From assembly GCA_947624755.1 (NCBI GenBank), contig CANQLQ010000087.1, positions 1-7,803 of the forward strand: a stretch of DNA of 7,803 nt, given 5' to 3'. Shown in pieces: positions 1 through 6,767 of this stretch. The notes beneath the pieces are model-generated. The model did no database searches and was not told the origin of the DNA. It saw nothing but the letters and a program-made list of their open reading frames with translations. The stretch's first letter is position 1, and each line of letters begins with the position of its first letter. A program made the position numbers and the translations under genes. Origin of the DNA: an uncultured Clostridia bacterium. Lineage in GTDB: Bacteria > Bacillota > Clostridia > Oscillospirales > Acutalibacteraceae.

Positions 1-1
1 T

Positions 2-538
2 ATCATAGGTTCGGGTTCTATACTTGACACGGCCCGCCTTCGTGCCCGCCTTTCTGAAATTTACAGCATCAACCAAAGAAGCGTTCACGCTTACGTTATG
101 GGTGAACACGGTGACTCCTCTTTTGTTCCGTGGTCACTTGCAAACATTTCAAATATTCCTATTTCGGATTGTCATTCATCGTTTATCCGCAGTGACAGAC
201 TTTCATATCCGAATATCAACTATAAAGATGTTGAAAACTATGTCCGTGATTCGGGCGCAAGAGTTATCGAGGACAAGGGCGCGACCTTCTATGCCGTTGC
301 CGTTTCTGTATGCCACATCTGCCGCAGCCTTATGGGCGGTATTGACACTCCGCTTACCGTTTCAACAATGCTTCACGGCGAATACGGAATTGACGATGTA
401 TGTCTCAGCCTTCTCAATGTTGTAGGCTCAAACGGCGCAGAAAGCAAGCTTCTTCTGCCTCTCAATGATCCTGAGGTTGAAGCGCTTAAGAAAAGCGCCG
501 ACTGCCTTAAAGAAACTATAAGACAAATTGACCTTTAA
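2..538 (+). CDS. ldh: L-lactate dehydrogenase, C-terminal part (5' end outside window)
   Basis: This is the 3' part of an NAD-dependent L-lactate dehydrogenase, which interconverts pyruvate and lactate in the cytoplasm during fermentation. The frame is open from the window edge and gives 178 residues; the family is about 310-320 residues long, so roughly the first 135 (the Rossmann NAD-binding half) lie outside. The visible part begins with GSGSILDTARLR, the family's substrate-binding segment with the Asp and the carboxylate-binding Arg (visible residues 9 and 12). It continues with GEHGDSS (residues 34-40), holding the catalytic His. The C-terminal helix (LKKSADCLKETIRQ) fits LDH. A malate dehydrogenase of the same superfamily is the main alternative, because the specificity loop is not visible. 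The gene ends just before a terminator and converges with the phage-type operon, to which it has no evident functional link. Confidence 0.93.
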   Translation: MIGSGSILDTARLRARLSEIYSINQRSVHAYVMGEHGDSSFVPWSLANISNIPISDCHSSFIRSDRLSYPNINYKDVENYVRDSGARVIEDKGATFYAVAVSVCHICRSLMGGIDTPLTVSTMLHGEYGIDDVCLSLLNVVGSNGAESKLLLPLNDPEVEALKKSADCLKETIRQIDL

Positions 539-554
539 TCTTAAAAGCAGCTAA

Positions 555-594
555 AAAGCTCAGGAACAAGGAAATTCCCGAGCTTTGCTTTTTT
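555..594 (+). terminator. Rho-independent terminator of ldh, probably bidirectional
   Basis: The arms AAAGCTC (555-561) and GAGCTTT (580-586) pair perfectly. After one A/C mismatch the stem continues with GGAA/TTCC around an 8-base loop, and GCTTTTTT follows. It starts 16 bases after the ldh stop. On the minus strand the stem also ends in a T run (GAGCTTTTT), so it could stop transcripts of the convergent operon that ends at 649; no other strong terminator is visible between 539 and 648. Confidence 0.85.
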
Positions 595-648
595 ATCCTT
601 CGTACAAAACTGTCAATTACATAAAAGGGTATCTTAAAAAGAAGCAGC

Positions 649-1461
649 TTACTTAAATGCAATGTAGTTATATGTCTGCGCAAAATCGTTGAGTCTCGGA
701 TAAGATTTTCTTGAAACTACCGAGTCGCCATAGTTAACCTTAAAGCCGTCCGGGGTTATAGTAATGCCCTTTGTCGAGCGGGTTCTAAGCGCAAAACCAA
801 AATATGCTTCTATCCTGTCCTCCATAAAGCCGAGTCCGGCCGTACCCGAGCCGAAAATGAGGACAAACTTTGGACGAAAACCGAGATATATATTACTTTC
901 CGCAGCCCCGTCTCCGATATATGACCCAAAAATAAACGGTTCCATACAGTACTGCTTTTCTTCATTTGTAAAGTGAACCGTAGTGTCTTTAACATGGGTT
1001 TTACAAAGAAAATCCGCATACGGTTTAATTGCCGTCCCTTCAGGTGCGTAAGCCGGACATTGCTCATAAACGAAGGACAGTTTGCATGGAACTCTGAGCG
1101 CTTTAAGGTCATTGTCCGATTTTATTGTGCCGATATTGTATTCCTTCATTTTTCCGGCATATTGCAAAATCAAATAATCCATAAGCGTTTCCGCCACGGT
1201 ATATATCTCTTCGGTTGGGGTTACGGGCGAAGCGACAAAATCCGCTTTTATTTCAACATTTGTTCTTTTACAGCATTCTTCATTTTCGTCCTCGAAAAAA
1301 GAAACTTCGTTTTCGCTTGTGCAAAAAGTAATGTAAATGTCGGAAATCGGAAGCTCTTCGGGCTTTGCATTATAAGCTTCAACGGCTTTCACATCTGTAT
1401 CAAGCGAGCTGAAAGCATTGATTTTGTCAATCAGCTCTTTTATAAGTTCGTTGGTCTGCAT
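649..1461 (-). CDS. Tail-terminator-like protein fused to a tail-fibre-like C-terminal domain
   Basis: This 270-residue protein is the last gene of the cassette. Residues 1-140 (starting MQTNELIKELIDKINAF, then a strand segment VEIKADFVASP, a helix ETLMDYLIL and a final LSFVYEQC) have the length and pattern of small phage tail-terminator/completion proteins, which cap tails at the neck. Residues about 175-270 look different: GSYIGDGAAESNIYLGFRPKFVLIF and a final YNYIAFK match the C-terminal domain pattern of many Firmicutes phage tail fibres. A linker with two Cys joins them. Usual tail terminators are about 130-150 residues, so this appears to be a fusion. The ATG has only a weak, too-close GGTGA upstream. 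An in-frame TAA lies 30 bases upstream, and just before it is a better-spaced AAAGAAAGGA-ATG. No tail gene follows; the next gene is ldh, convergent. The family assignments are by pattern, not by search. Confidence 0.7.
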   Translation of the reverse strand: MQTNELIKELIDKINAFSSLDTDVKAVEAYNAKPEELPISDIYITFCTSENEVSFFEDENEECCKRTNVEIKADFVASPVTPTEEIYTVAETLMDYLILQYAGKMKEYNIGTIKSDNDLKALRVPCKLSFVYEQCPAYAPEGTAIKPYADFLCKTHVKDTTVHFTNEEKQYCMEPFIFGSYIGDGAAESNIYLGFRPKFVLIFGSGTAGLGFMEDRIEAYFGFALRTRSTKGITITPDGFKVNYGDSVVSRKSYPRLNDFAQTYNYIAFK

Positions 1462-1472
1462 TTCACCATAAG

Positions 1473-1508
1473 CACAGATGTACGAAAACTTTTAAGCGGA
1501 CATCTGTG
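1473..1508 (-). promoter_or_regulatory. Perfect 9-bp hairpin in the leader of the last gene
   Basis: CACAGATGT (1473-1481) and ACATCTGTG (1500-1508) are exact inverted copies 18 bases apart. After one mismatch a further 2-bp CG/CG match follows. On the minus-strand transcript the stem ends 11 bases before the ATG at 1461. It encloses a second ATG (1503) that follows AAAGAAAGGA and opens a three-codon frame, ATG TCC GCT TAA, in the same frame as the gene. No T run follows on the minus strand, so a terminator is unlikely. A translational control element is possible but is inferred only from position. Confidence 0.4.
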
Positions 1509-1602
1509 TCCTTTCTTTTTTATTAATAATGTCCTCGCCTGCGCTTCAAATCGTTCAAACCGCAAGCAGGCATTTTGCTAATCCTCAATAAAATCAGGCG
1601 TC

Positions 1603-1675
1603 AGCGGCACTTGCCAAAATTTTTGATTTTTTTGTAAAAAGCAAAAAGCTTTTCAAATTCCGGCACCGTGCCGCT
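1603..1675. repeat. 73-bp imperfect palindrome, MITE-like
   Basis: The ends AGCGGCAC (1603-1610) and GTGCCGCT (1668-1675) are exact inverted copies. The match continues inward imperfectly: TTGCC then AAAATTTTTG on one side, against GGTGCCGG then AATTTG on the inverted other side. In the centre AAAAGC/GCTTTT forms a small hairpin (about 1637-1654). The right end also contains a competing palindrome, CGGCACCGTGCCG (1661-1673), so two folds are mutually exclusive. It begins 13 bases past the stop of the head-closure gene. It could be a small inserted element or a structured intercistronic RNA; a genome-wide copy count would separate these. Confidence 0.5.
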
Positions 1676-1687
1676 ATTTAGTTTACA

Positions 1688-2023
1688 TTACAAGGCAGTT
1701 ACAACCGCCCATGTATAAATCGGTATTTCACCGAGATAAATTTTTTCAACACGGTCTGCAACATATTTGCCGTTTTCGTCCGTAATAATGGCTTCATATC
1801 CGTCTGCACCGCTAAGGTCAATGTCCGCCGGAGCGATAAGAAGATATTTTCTTGAGCTGTCATAGCGAAGCTCGGTTGAAACCGCATTCAGATACATTTT
1901 ATTCTTGTATCTCAAAGGCTGTAAAAACGCCTTGAATACGATTTCGTTACCTTTGCTTGCAAGTCTCATTCTTCGGCCGTAGTCTCTGATAAGCCTCTGC
2001 ACATCTTTTTTATGTCGTCTCAA
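1688..2023 (-). CDS. Small head-closure/head-tail joining-type protein
   Basis: This protein of 111 residues follows the connector gene, as head-closure proteins (HK97 gp7 or PBSX XkdH/YqbH position) do. It starts with a basic stretch (RRHKKDVQRLIRDYGRRMR). A beta-rich body follows (IVFKAFLQPLRYKNKMYLNAV, split here only by eye) and it ends IYTWAVVTAL, a pattern I associate with this neck-protein group. Such proteins form the ring below the portal and connector that seals the filled capsid and docks a tail. The best start is TTG at 2023: GGAGG lies 8 bases upstream, whereas the upstream ATG at 2116 would run 107 bases into the connector gene and has no such site. With the TTG start it overlaps the connector gene by 14 bases, which suggests coupled translation. 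Function is assigned from position and pattern and is moderately sure. Confidence 0.65.
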   Translation of the reverse strand: MRRHKKDVQRLIRDYGRRMRLASKGNEIVFKAFLQPLRYKNKMYLNAVSTELRYDSSRKYLLIAPADIDLSGADGYEAIITDENGKYVADRVEKIYLGEIPIYTWAVVTAL

Positions 2024-2363
2024 AATAAAATCCTCCGTCTTCCAGGATATCGCTAAACGAAGCCAAAGTATTTTCAAGAATAACCGTTTCCGCCTGATAT
2101 TCGGCGCCCATGTCACGGTTTACCGTTATATCACCGACTTTAAAGCTTTTCATCTGACTTATGCTGTCGCAAAAAAAGTTAAACTTTGCAACAGCGGCCG
2201 CCGCAAGAAAAGCTTCTTCGCTGTCGGGGTCAGCGTCAGGCCTGAGATTTTTTGAAAGCCATTTAACTGCCCTTTTGCATGAATAAAGAAGCTTTGACTT
2301 TTCGTCGTCGTCAACCTCGTCATGCTTCGAGATAAAAATGCATAAATCAATTGCATCAGGCAT
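2010..2363 (-). CDS. Head-tail connector protein (gp6-like)
   Basis: This 117-residue, largely helical, acidic protein sits directly after the major capsid gene. Helices are suggested at residues about 20-40 (EKSKLLYSCKRAVKWLSKNL) and 49-72 (EEAFLAAAAVAKFNFFCDSI), with another near 86-106. Length, helix content and place match phage head-tail connectors of the gp6-like group, which bind as a ring under the portal. The ATG at 2363 has AAGGTG 5 bases upstream and starts 12 bases after the capsid stop. Its end overlaps the next gene by 14 bases, and the GGAGG of that gene lies within its last codons. No catalytic residues are expected. The family is inferred from context and secondary-structure pattern rather than a clear signature motif. 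Confidence 0.68.
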   Translation of the reverse strand: MPDAIDLCIFISKHDEVDDDEKSKLLYSCKRAVKWLSKNLRPDADPDSEEAFLAAAAVAKFNFFCDSISQMKSFKVGDITVNRDMGAEYQAETVILENTLASFSDILEDGGFYFETT

Positions 2364-2375
2364 AAAATCACCTTC

Positions 2376-3395
2376 TTAAGCGGTAAGAGCCTTTGAAGCA
2401 CCGTTATAAATTTTTGCGAAACCGCAGATGCTTGTAATTGCCGCTCTTTCAAGCTGGCGGTCGATAAGCTTGTCAAATTCGGTAATAACTCCGCCTGCCT
2501 GAACCTGTTCAAGGGCGCAGGTACGGTCAAGACCAATGATTGAATTTGAGCTGACTGCCGAGCTTTTAAGAAGTTCGGCACCGAACGGTGTAATAAGCCT
2601 GCCAGTAGCATGGAAATCAAGACCTGCGGCAGAATCTCTGAAAGTGCTCATATTAAGAAGCTTTGCCGCCATTGCGGGAGAAGCGATGATAGTGTTAAGG
2701 TTATACGGGTCAAAGCTGTTCCAGAAATTTACCATATCGCTGTATTCAAGTACACCCGACTGTGCGGTTGGAACAGATGTTATCGCGTTGTCGTTTGCAT
2801 TATCTTCACCGTCTCCGTTAACGAGAGCATCAATTGCGTCTTTAAGCTGAGTTTTTGCAATATATGCGCCTATTTGACGAAGGGTTACGGTGAAAAGGTC
2901 AAGACGCTGGAAACGGATAGCTTCATAAGACGCGACAAGCATACGGCCTCTCTTTTTAAGTTTTACAAGGTTTTCCGAAGTTTTGACGGCTGTTTCCGGA
3001 ATTTCGCCGCCCTCTTCGGTAACCTTGAGTTCAAGGTCGCTTTCGCTCGGGACTGAAGCTATTGTACGGTAATCATAGGAATCAACTTCTGTAACTGTTG
3101 CAACGATTTTCGGAAGTATATCGTTTTCCGTAATACCCTGCCATACCGCTCTGCTTACATATTCGGGGAAAAGAGCGGCGCTGTCTGAGGTTTTGAAAAA
3201 CTTTTCAACCGTGTCGCTGCCTCTGCCTGCAACACGAATACCGAAGCGTTTAAGCTGTCTCTGGTATGCGTCAAGGCCTTCGAGCGAAGTACCTTTATAG
3301 TTTTCTGACGGATCAAGCTCTTCAAGAGTCTGAGTAAAGCTTTTACCTGTTGTGTAAAGACCTTTTTCAAGTCTGATGTTTTCATAATTTGCCAT
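2376..3395 (-). CDS. HK97-fold phage major capsid protein
   Basis: This protein of 339 residues forms the capsid shell. Its length, its place between the protease and the connector, and its segments fit the HK97-fold capsid proteins of Firmicutes phages. After an N-terminal part of about 65 residues comes DSAALFPEYVSRAVWQGI (71-88). Next are a hairpin-like EEGGEIPE (127-134, E-loop/strand region) and LKKRGRMLVASYEAIRFQRL (146-165, near the spine helix). The A-domain-like end is VITEFDKLIDRQLERAAITS (303-322). There is no long separate delta domain, so scaffolding may come from the short N-terminus or from the C-terminal part of the upstream protease protein. The ATG at 3395 has AGGAGG 9 bases upstream, 14 bases after the protease stop. 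Base composition resembles the neighbours. The frame is intact, and the shell assignment is fairly firm. Confidence 0.88.
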   Translation of the reverse strand: MANYENIRLEKGLYTTGKSFTQTLEELDPSENYKGTSLEGLDAYQRQLKRFGIRVAGRGSDTVEKFFKTSDSAALFPEYVSRAVWQGITENDILPKIVATVTEVDSYDYRTIASVPSESDLELKVTEEGGEIPETAVKTSENLVKLKKRGRMLVASYEAIRFQRLDLFTVTLRQIGAYIAKTQLKDAIDALVNGDGEDNANDNAITSVPTAQSGVLEYSDMVNFWNSFDPYNLNTIIASPAMAAKLLNMSTFRDSAAGLDFHATGRLITPFGAELLKSSAVSSNSIIGLDRTCALEQVQAGGVITEFDKLIDRQLERAAITSICGFAKIYNGASKALTA

Positions 3396-3409
3396 TTAAT
3401 AAATCCTCC

Positions 3410-4333
3410 TTAAATTCTGAATGCACCGTTATCTGTCGGGTGCTTTTCTTTTTTGCCGCCAAGCTGTACAAGGGGCAGTTGAGTTTTTGCAATTCGGGTT
3501 TTAAACTGCTCGCAAAGATTTGAAAGCTCGTTTATATCCATATTTTCAAAGCCTTTTACAAAGTTGCCTGCGTCGACCTCGGGCATAGAAATAAGTACGC
3601 ACTTGCGAAGGTCACAAAGCAGCCTTTCACGGCAGAACGACGCATCGCTCTTTGTCCTTTCAAGACCTTCTATATATGAAGAAAGTTTTGTCACCTGCGT
3701 TTCGGAAAGCGTAATTCCCTGAGGCGCGTTTTTAACAAGCGAAACGACGTCTGTTTCGTCCTGACCGAAGGCTTTTGTCACTCCGGCCTCCCTTTGTGAA
3801 GGCACGGCGACAAACGACCATTCATATGCGTCATATGGGTTTGTGAGAATACCAAAGCAAAGCTTGCCGGAATATGTTCTTCCCTTTACATGTTCACAGC
3901 AATGACTTTTCATATCGGCTCCGCAGACCGAACAGCGAATTTCTTTAACCGCACAGCCGACACTGACTTCCTTTTTAATTCCGCCGTCAATTTCATCAAT
4001 AAGAGCCTTGTTATTTTCGGTACGAACCATATATGCCCTTGCGCGAAGGCGGTAATACTGCTGCGAATCTGAGGTCATTTTGCCCTGTACTTCTTCGACC
4101 CAAGTTTTAAAAATTCTTGCGCTTTGACCTTGCGCTTTCATATTGTGATCAAAAATTCCGGTCTTGCCGCAAAACATTTCACAAAGCCCGTCAAGAGATT
4201 CTTTGGTAAAGCGTTCATAATCGCGGTCTATTTCGTTGTCGCAAAGAGTTACGTTGAAGACATATACATCTTCCTCTTTAAGCTCTTTTCTTGAATAGGA
4301 ATTTATAAGCTCCATTTCATTTTCAATGTTCAT
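3410..4333 (-). CDS. Prohead protease (S78-like) with C-terminal scaffold-like region
   Basis: This 307-residue protein has the order of a phage capsid-maturation serine protease: FNVTLCDNEIDRDYERFT (26-43), GIFDHN (59-64) with the likely catalytic His63, KKEVSVGCAV (120-129) with the likely nucleophile Ser124, and DAYEWSFVAVPSQ (168-180) with an acidic Glu171 as possible third residue. Such enzymes cut scaffold and capsid precursors inside the prohead. Residues 134-148 (CSVCGADMKSHCCEH) form an inserted Cys/His cluster that could bind zinc. The C-terminal 110 residues, with helices near 205-240, may be scaffold. The ATG at 4333 has GGAGGTGA about 6 bases upstream and overlaps the portal stop by 4 bases (ATGA), so translation is probably coupled. 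The protease role is inferred from motifs and context; a scaffold without activity is the alternative. Confidence 0.78.
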   Translation of the reverse strand: MNIENEMELINSYSRKELKEEDVYVFNVTLCDNEIDRDYERFTKESLDGLCEMFCGKTGIFDHNMKAQGQSARIFKTWVEEVQGKMTSDSQQYYRLRARAYMVRTENNKALIDEIDGGIKKEVSVGCAVKEIRCSVCGADMKSHCCEHVKGRTYSGKLCFGILTNPYDAYEWSFVAVPSQREAGVTKAFGQDETDVVSLVKNAPQGITLSETQVTKLSSYIEGLERTKSDASFCRERLLCDLRKCVLISMPEVDAGNFVKGFENMDINELSNLCEQFKTRIAKTQLPLVQLGGKKEKHPTDNGAFRI

Positions 4334-5481
4334 TCTTTCACCTCCCCGATTTCGTGATAAATTTTTTCTGTCTGAGCGTCATAATATCTGCTTCTTGAAA
4401 GTTCCGTAATGTCTTGAAGCGTAACATTGTCCCAGACAATTTCCGCCTTTGCATCATAGCCGTGAAGTCTCAGCCACAATGAGCAGATTTTTGAAATTAT
4501 CGGCGTAAGCTCACGCCGATATGCGTCAATTTCGCTTGTAAGAATATCCGCCTGCTGATAGCTCATTCTTTCCGTTGAAGACCAGCTCAGTCCAAGCAAA
4601 AACGGCGGAATACCCATTTTTGCAACGATTTGTTCAAGCATCTGGCGCACAGGCACCTCGCTGTCGAGAATTTGGTTGTCCGCACCTATCGCCTTTATCT
4701 GAACGTCACCGACCGCAACAAAATCCTTTACCGGTCCGTTTGAATCCATAGCCTTGCTCCATTGCGAAGCTACCTGCATTGCCCTTTCTTTTGAATATGC
4801 CTTGTCAAGCGAATCACCCTGGGGCTTATAGGTTACGGCATAGCGAATGTTGCCTATCCTGTCCCAGTTTGTTCCTATTGAGTTATATATTCTAAGAAGA
4901 ATATCGCTGACGAACGGCAAGCCTTTTAAAATTGAATTGCCGTAAATTTCGCCGGGGTCCGGGTTATGCGAACCGACAAGCACAAGCGACGGATAAGGCA
5001 CAGGTATAAACTCACCGAAACCGTTGTCGGCACAGATCGTAACGTCAAGGGCATTTTGACCTTCTTTTAAAAGAACATTTTTAAGCGGTGCGTTATAAAG
5101 GCATAAAATTTCTTCGCCTGCCATAACCATTTCACCGACAGCTGTACCGTAAGTCAAAAGCTCCTCAAAAAAAGTCGAGATGAATGCATCAATTCCTTTC
5201 TGCCCGGCGCCGACATCAACATTTTTAAGAAAATCAATTAGCAGAGCATCAATTTTTTTGTCTCCGGTTTTCGGCTCAAAAGAACCGAGCAGTCTGATAA
5301 TTTTGAAAATTGCCGCATCAATAATCGGAACGGCCTCTCTCAATGCACGGTAAAGTGAAAAATCGGCATTATTTCTTGCAAAATAACTTCCGAGTCCGGG
5401 AAAGCTTTTCACGGTTCCCGTCTGAGCCACAGCAATAGTTTGCGCAGCAGGTTCTTCATTGTTTTTTCTTTGCTTTTTCAT
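4330..5481 (-). CDS. Phage portal protein
   Basis: This 383-residue protein would form the 12-subunit ring at one capsid vertex through which DNA enters and leaves. It follows the terminase large subunit, the usual place. Recognisable parts are NPDPGEIYGNSILKGLPFVS (173-192), KMGIPPFLLGL (288-298), and a long helix with SYQQADILTSEIDAYRRELTP (307-327), all typical of portals of HK97/PBSX-type phages. The ATG at 5481 is preferred over an in-frame TTG at 5508, because GGAGG lies 4 bases upstream and nothing comparable precedes the TTG. It starts 23 bases after the terminase stop and its stop overlaps the protease start. About 380 residues is on the short side for a portal, but no core segment seems missing. 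Confidence 0.87.
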   Translation of the reverse strand: MKKQRKNNEEPAAQTIAVAQTGTVKSFPGLGSYFARNNADFSLYRALREAVPIIDAAIFKIIRLLGSFEPKTGDKKIDALLIDFLKNVDVGAGQKGIDAFISTFFEELLTYGTAVGEMVMAGEEILCLYNAPLKNVLLKEGQNALDVTICADNGFGEFIPVPYPSLVLVGSHNPDPGEIYGNSILKGLPFVSDILLRIYNSIGTNWDRIGNIRYAVTYKPQGDSLDKAYSKERAMQVASQWSKAMDSNGPVKDFVAVGDVQIKAIGADNQILDSEVPVRQMLEQIVAKMGIPPFLLGLSWSSTERMSYQQADILTSEIDAYRRELTPIISKICSLWLRLHGYDAKAEIVWDNVTLQDITELSRSRYYDAQTEKIYHEIGEVKE

Positions 5482-5504
5482 TGCTCCTCCTTTCTGTCGG
5501 TCAG

Positions 5505-6767
5505 TCAACCTCGGCTTTGTGCAAGGGCAAAAAATCCGTCATTTTCCTTTGACAGGAAGGTGGCGGCAAAATACCTGATATCGTCCATGGCGTGATCGTT
5601 TTCTTTTTTCGGAATATCTTTTGCCGTGCCCTCCTCCCAACGGTAAAGTGAAAACTCCCTGAGCGTATCTTTGCAGACGGGGCTTATGAAAATTCTGCCG
5701 TCGCGCAGAGCTTCCGAAACACAGTGAATACCATAGGTTACGTCATTTTTTGCGGGTATTACCCTGAATTTTCCGTGCCGTCTTATACATTCAATAAAGC
5801 TTGCCGCCGAAGGATCAACAATAACCGCTTCAATTTTGTGATTTTTAGCAAGATTGCAGAGCTTTTCATAATATTCTTCATCAGTCTGCTGTCTACCCTC
5901 ACGTCTTGATGAAAAATAATATTCTTCTTCCCTAAACCAGGAAGAGCCATGCCGCGCCCAAAGGCCAAGCGAAAACGGGTTGACAGTTCCGTAGTCGCAG
6001 GATATGCAGTATCGGTCCGCATTTTCTTTGGGCGGCATACGGGTATATTTTCCCGATGCGGCTTCGGGATAAACAAGCCCCTGAGTTGCAACCCATTTTC
6101 CAAGCACAAAGCGTTCAAAGAAAGTTCCGCTGTAAAGCTTTTCATATCTTCGGATAACCTTTTCGGAAAGCGACGGATTATCCTTCATAAGAAAGTGAAG
6201 ATACAGACAGTTTTTGCTCTTCGCCTTTTTTATCCATTCTTCATAGAACCAATGAAGCGGATTTTCGGGGTTGCAGTTGAACCAAAATTTTGCGCCTTCG
6301 GGCGAACATCTTGCAAGAGCCTGTTCAACAAAGGAACGCGGCATAAGCGCAACCTCGTCAAGCAGAACGCCTGAAAGCGTCATTCCCTGAATCAGGGCCG
6401 CCGAAGATTCATCTCTTCCGCCGAAAAGGTGAAACCTGTTTTTTCTTTTTCCCTTTGAAACCTCGATAACCGAGCGTGAAATTTTGTAATCAACTTCAAA
6501 GCCGAGTTTTTTAATTTCGGGAATAAGTGAAGAAACAATATTTCTCCTAAGAGAAGCTATGGTTTTTCCGCAAAGCGCAAAGTCTGCATCATCAAAACGA
6601 TAAAATGCCCATAAGACAAAGGAAATTGACATACACGTTGTTTTTCCGCTTCTGACGGCGCCGTCGCAGATAATTCCGTCATAACCGCAAAACGGGGAAT
6701 CCTCGTGCCACCAGGAAAGAACTGTAAGCTGCTTCTTTGAAAACGAATGAAAACCTTTTTCACTCAT
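5505..6767 (-). CDS. Terminase large subunit (PBSX/Terminase_3 type)
   Basis: This 420-residue packaging motor joins an ATPase with a DNA-cutting nuclease; it docks on the portal, pumps DNA into the prohead and cuts it. The ATPase shows Walker A GAVRSGKT (36-43), Walker B VLLDE (134-138, Asp137 and catalytic Glu138) and a coupling-type motif NCNPENP (164-170). The RNase-H-like nuclease shows its acidic residues in CDYGTVNPF (Asp258), VIVDPS (Asp318) and DHAMDDIRYF (Asp391/Asp395/Asp396). All key residues are present, so it should be active. The frame is open further upstream to 7025, but that part lies inside the small-subunit gene. The ATG at 6767 has GGAGG 6 bases upstream (the adjacent ATG at 6770 has only 3), and it overlaps the small-subunit end by 8 bases. 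Confidence 0.95.
   Translation of the reverse strand: MSEKGFHSFSKKQLTVLSWWHEDSPFCGYDGIICDGAVRSGKTTCMSISFVLWAFYRFDDADFALCGKTIASLRRNIVSSLIPEIKKLGFEVDYKISRSVIEVSKGKRKNRFHLFGGRDESSAALIQGMTLSGVLLDEVALMPRSFVEQALARCSPEGAKFWFNCNPENPLHWFYEEWIKKAKSKNCLYLHFLMKDNPSLSEKVIRRYEKLYSGTFFERFVLGKWVATQGLVYPEAASGKYTRMPPKENADRYCISCDYGTVNPFSLGLWARHGSSWFREEEYYFSSRREGRQQTDEEYYEKLCNLAKNHKIEAVIVDPSAASFIECIRRHGKFRVIPAKNDVTYGIHCVSEALRDGRIFISPVCKDTLREFSLYRWEEGTAKDIPKKENDHAMDDIRYFAATFLSKENDGFFALAQSRG

Larger units (their letters stand above)
1462..1687 (-). other. 226-base structured gap inside the head operon
   Basis: All other junctions in the operon are overlaps or gaps of 25 bases or fewer, so this gap stands out. It holds, in minus-strand order, the 73-bp imperfect palindrome (1603-1675), a GCCTGC/GCAGGC hairpin (1537-1571) and the 9-bp hairpin (1473-1508). 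A 16-codon frame at 1523-1573 (MPACGLNDLKRRRGHY) has an AGGA 8 bases upstream, but it overlaps a hairpin and matches nothing I know. A weak promoter-like pair, TTGAAG with TATTAA 15 bases on, could serve the last gene; the spacing is short and I give it little weight. In PBSX-type phages a tail-completion (gp10-type) gene usually sits at this place, and none is present here. Confidence 0.6.

Noticed and set aside
973..1581. 202-residue open frame on the plus strand, antisense to the terminator/fibre-like gene
   Set aside because: No ribosome binding site, odd Phe/Cys-rich composition and no family pattern; it is the mirror of a well-supported minus-strand gene.
1601..1666. 21-codon GTG frame starting VPEFEKLFAF, continuing in the frame of the head-closure gene after its stop
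   Set aside because: It has no ribosome binding site and coincides almost exactly with the 73-bp palindrome, which explains it. A stop-codon readthrough or selenocysteine reading of the following TGA has no support; TGA is a normal stop in three neighbouring genes.
2024..2116. ATG start at 2116 for the head-closure-type gene
   Set aside because: It would overlap the connector gene by over 100 bases without a ribosome binding site; the TTG at 2023 has GGAGG 8 bases upstream.
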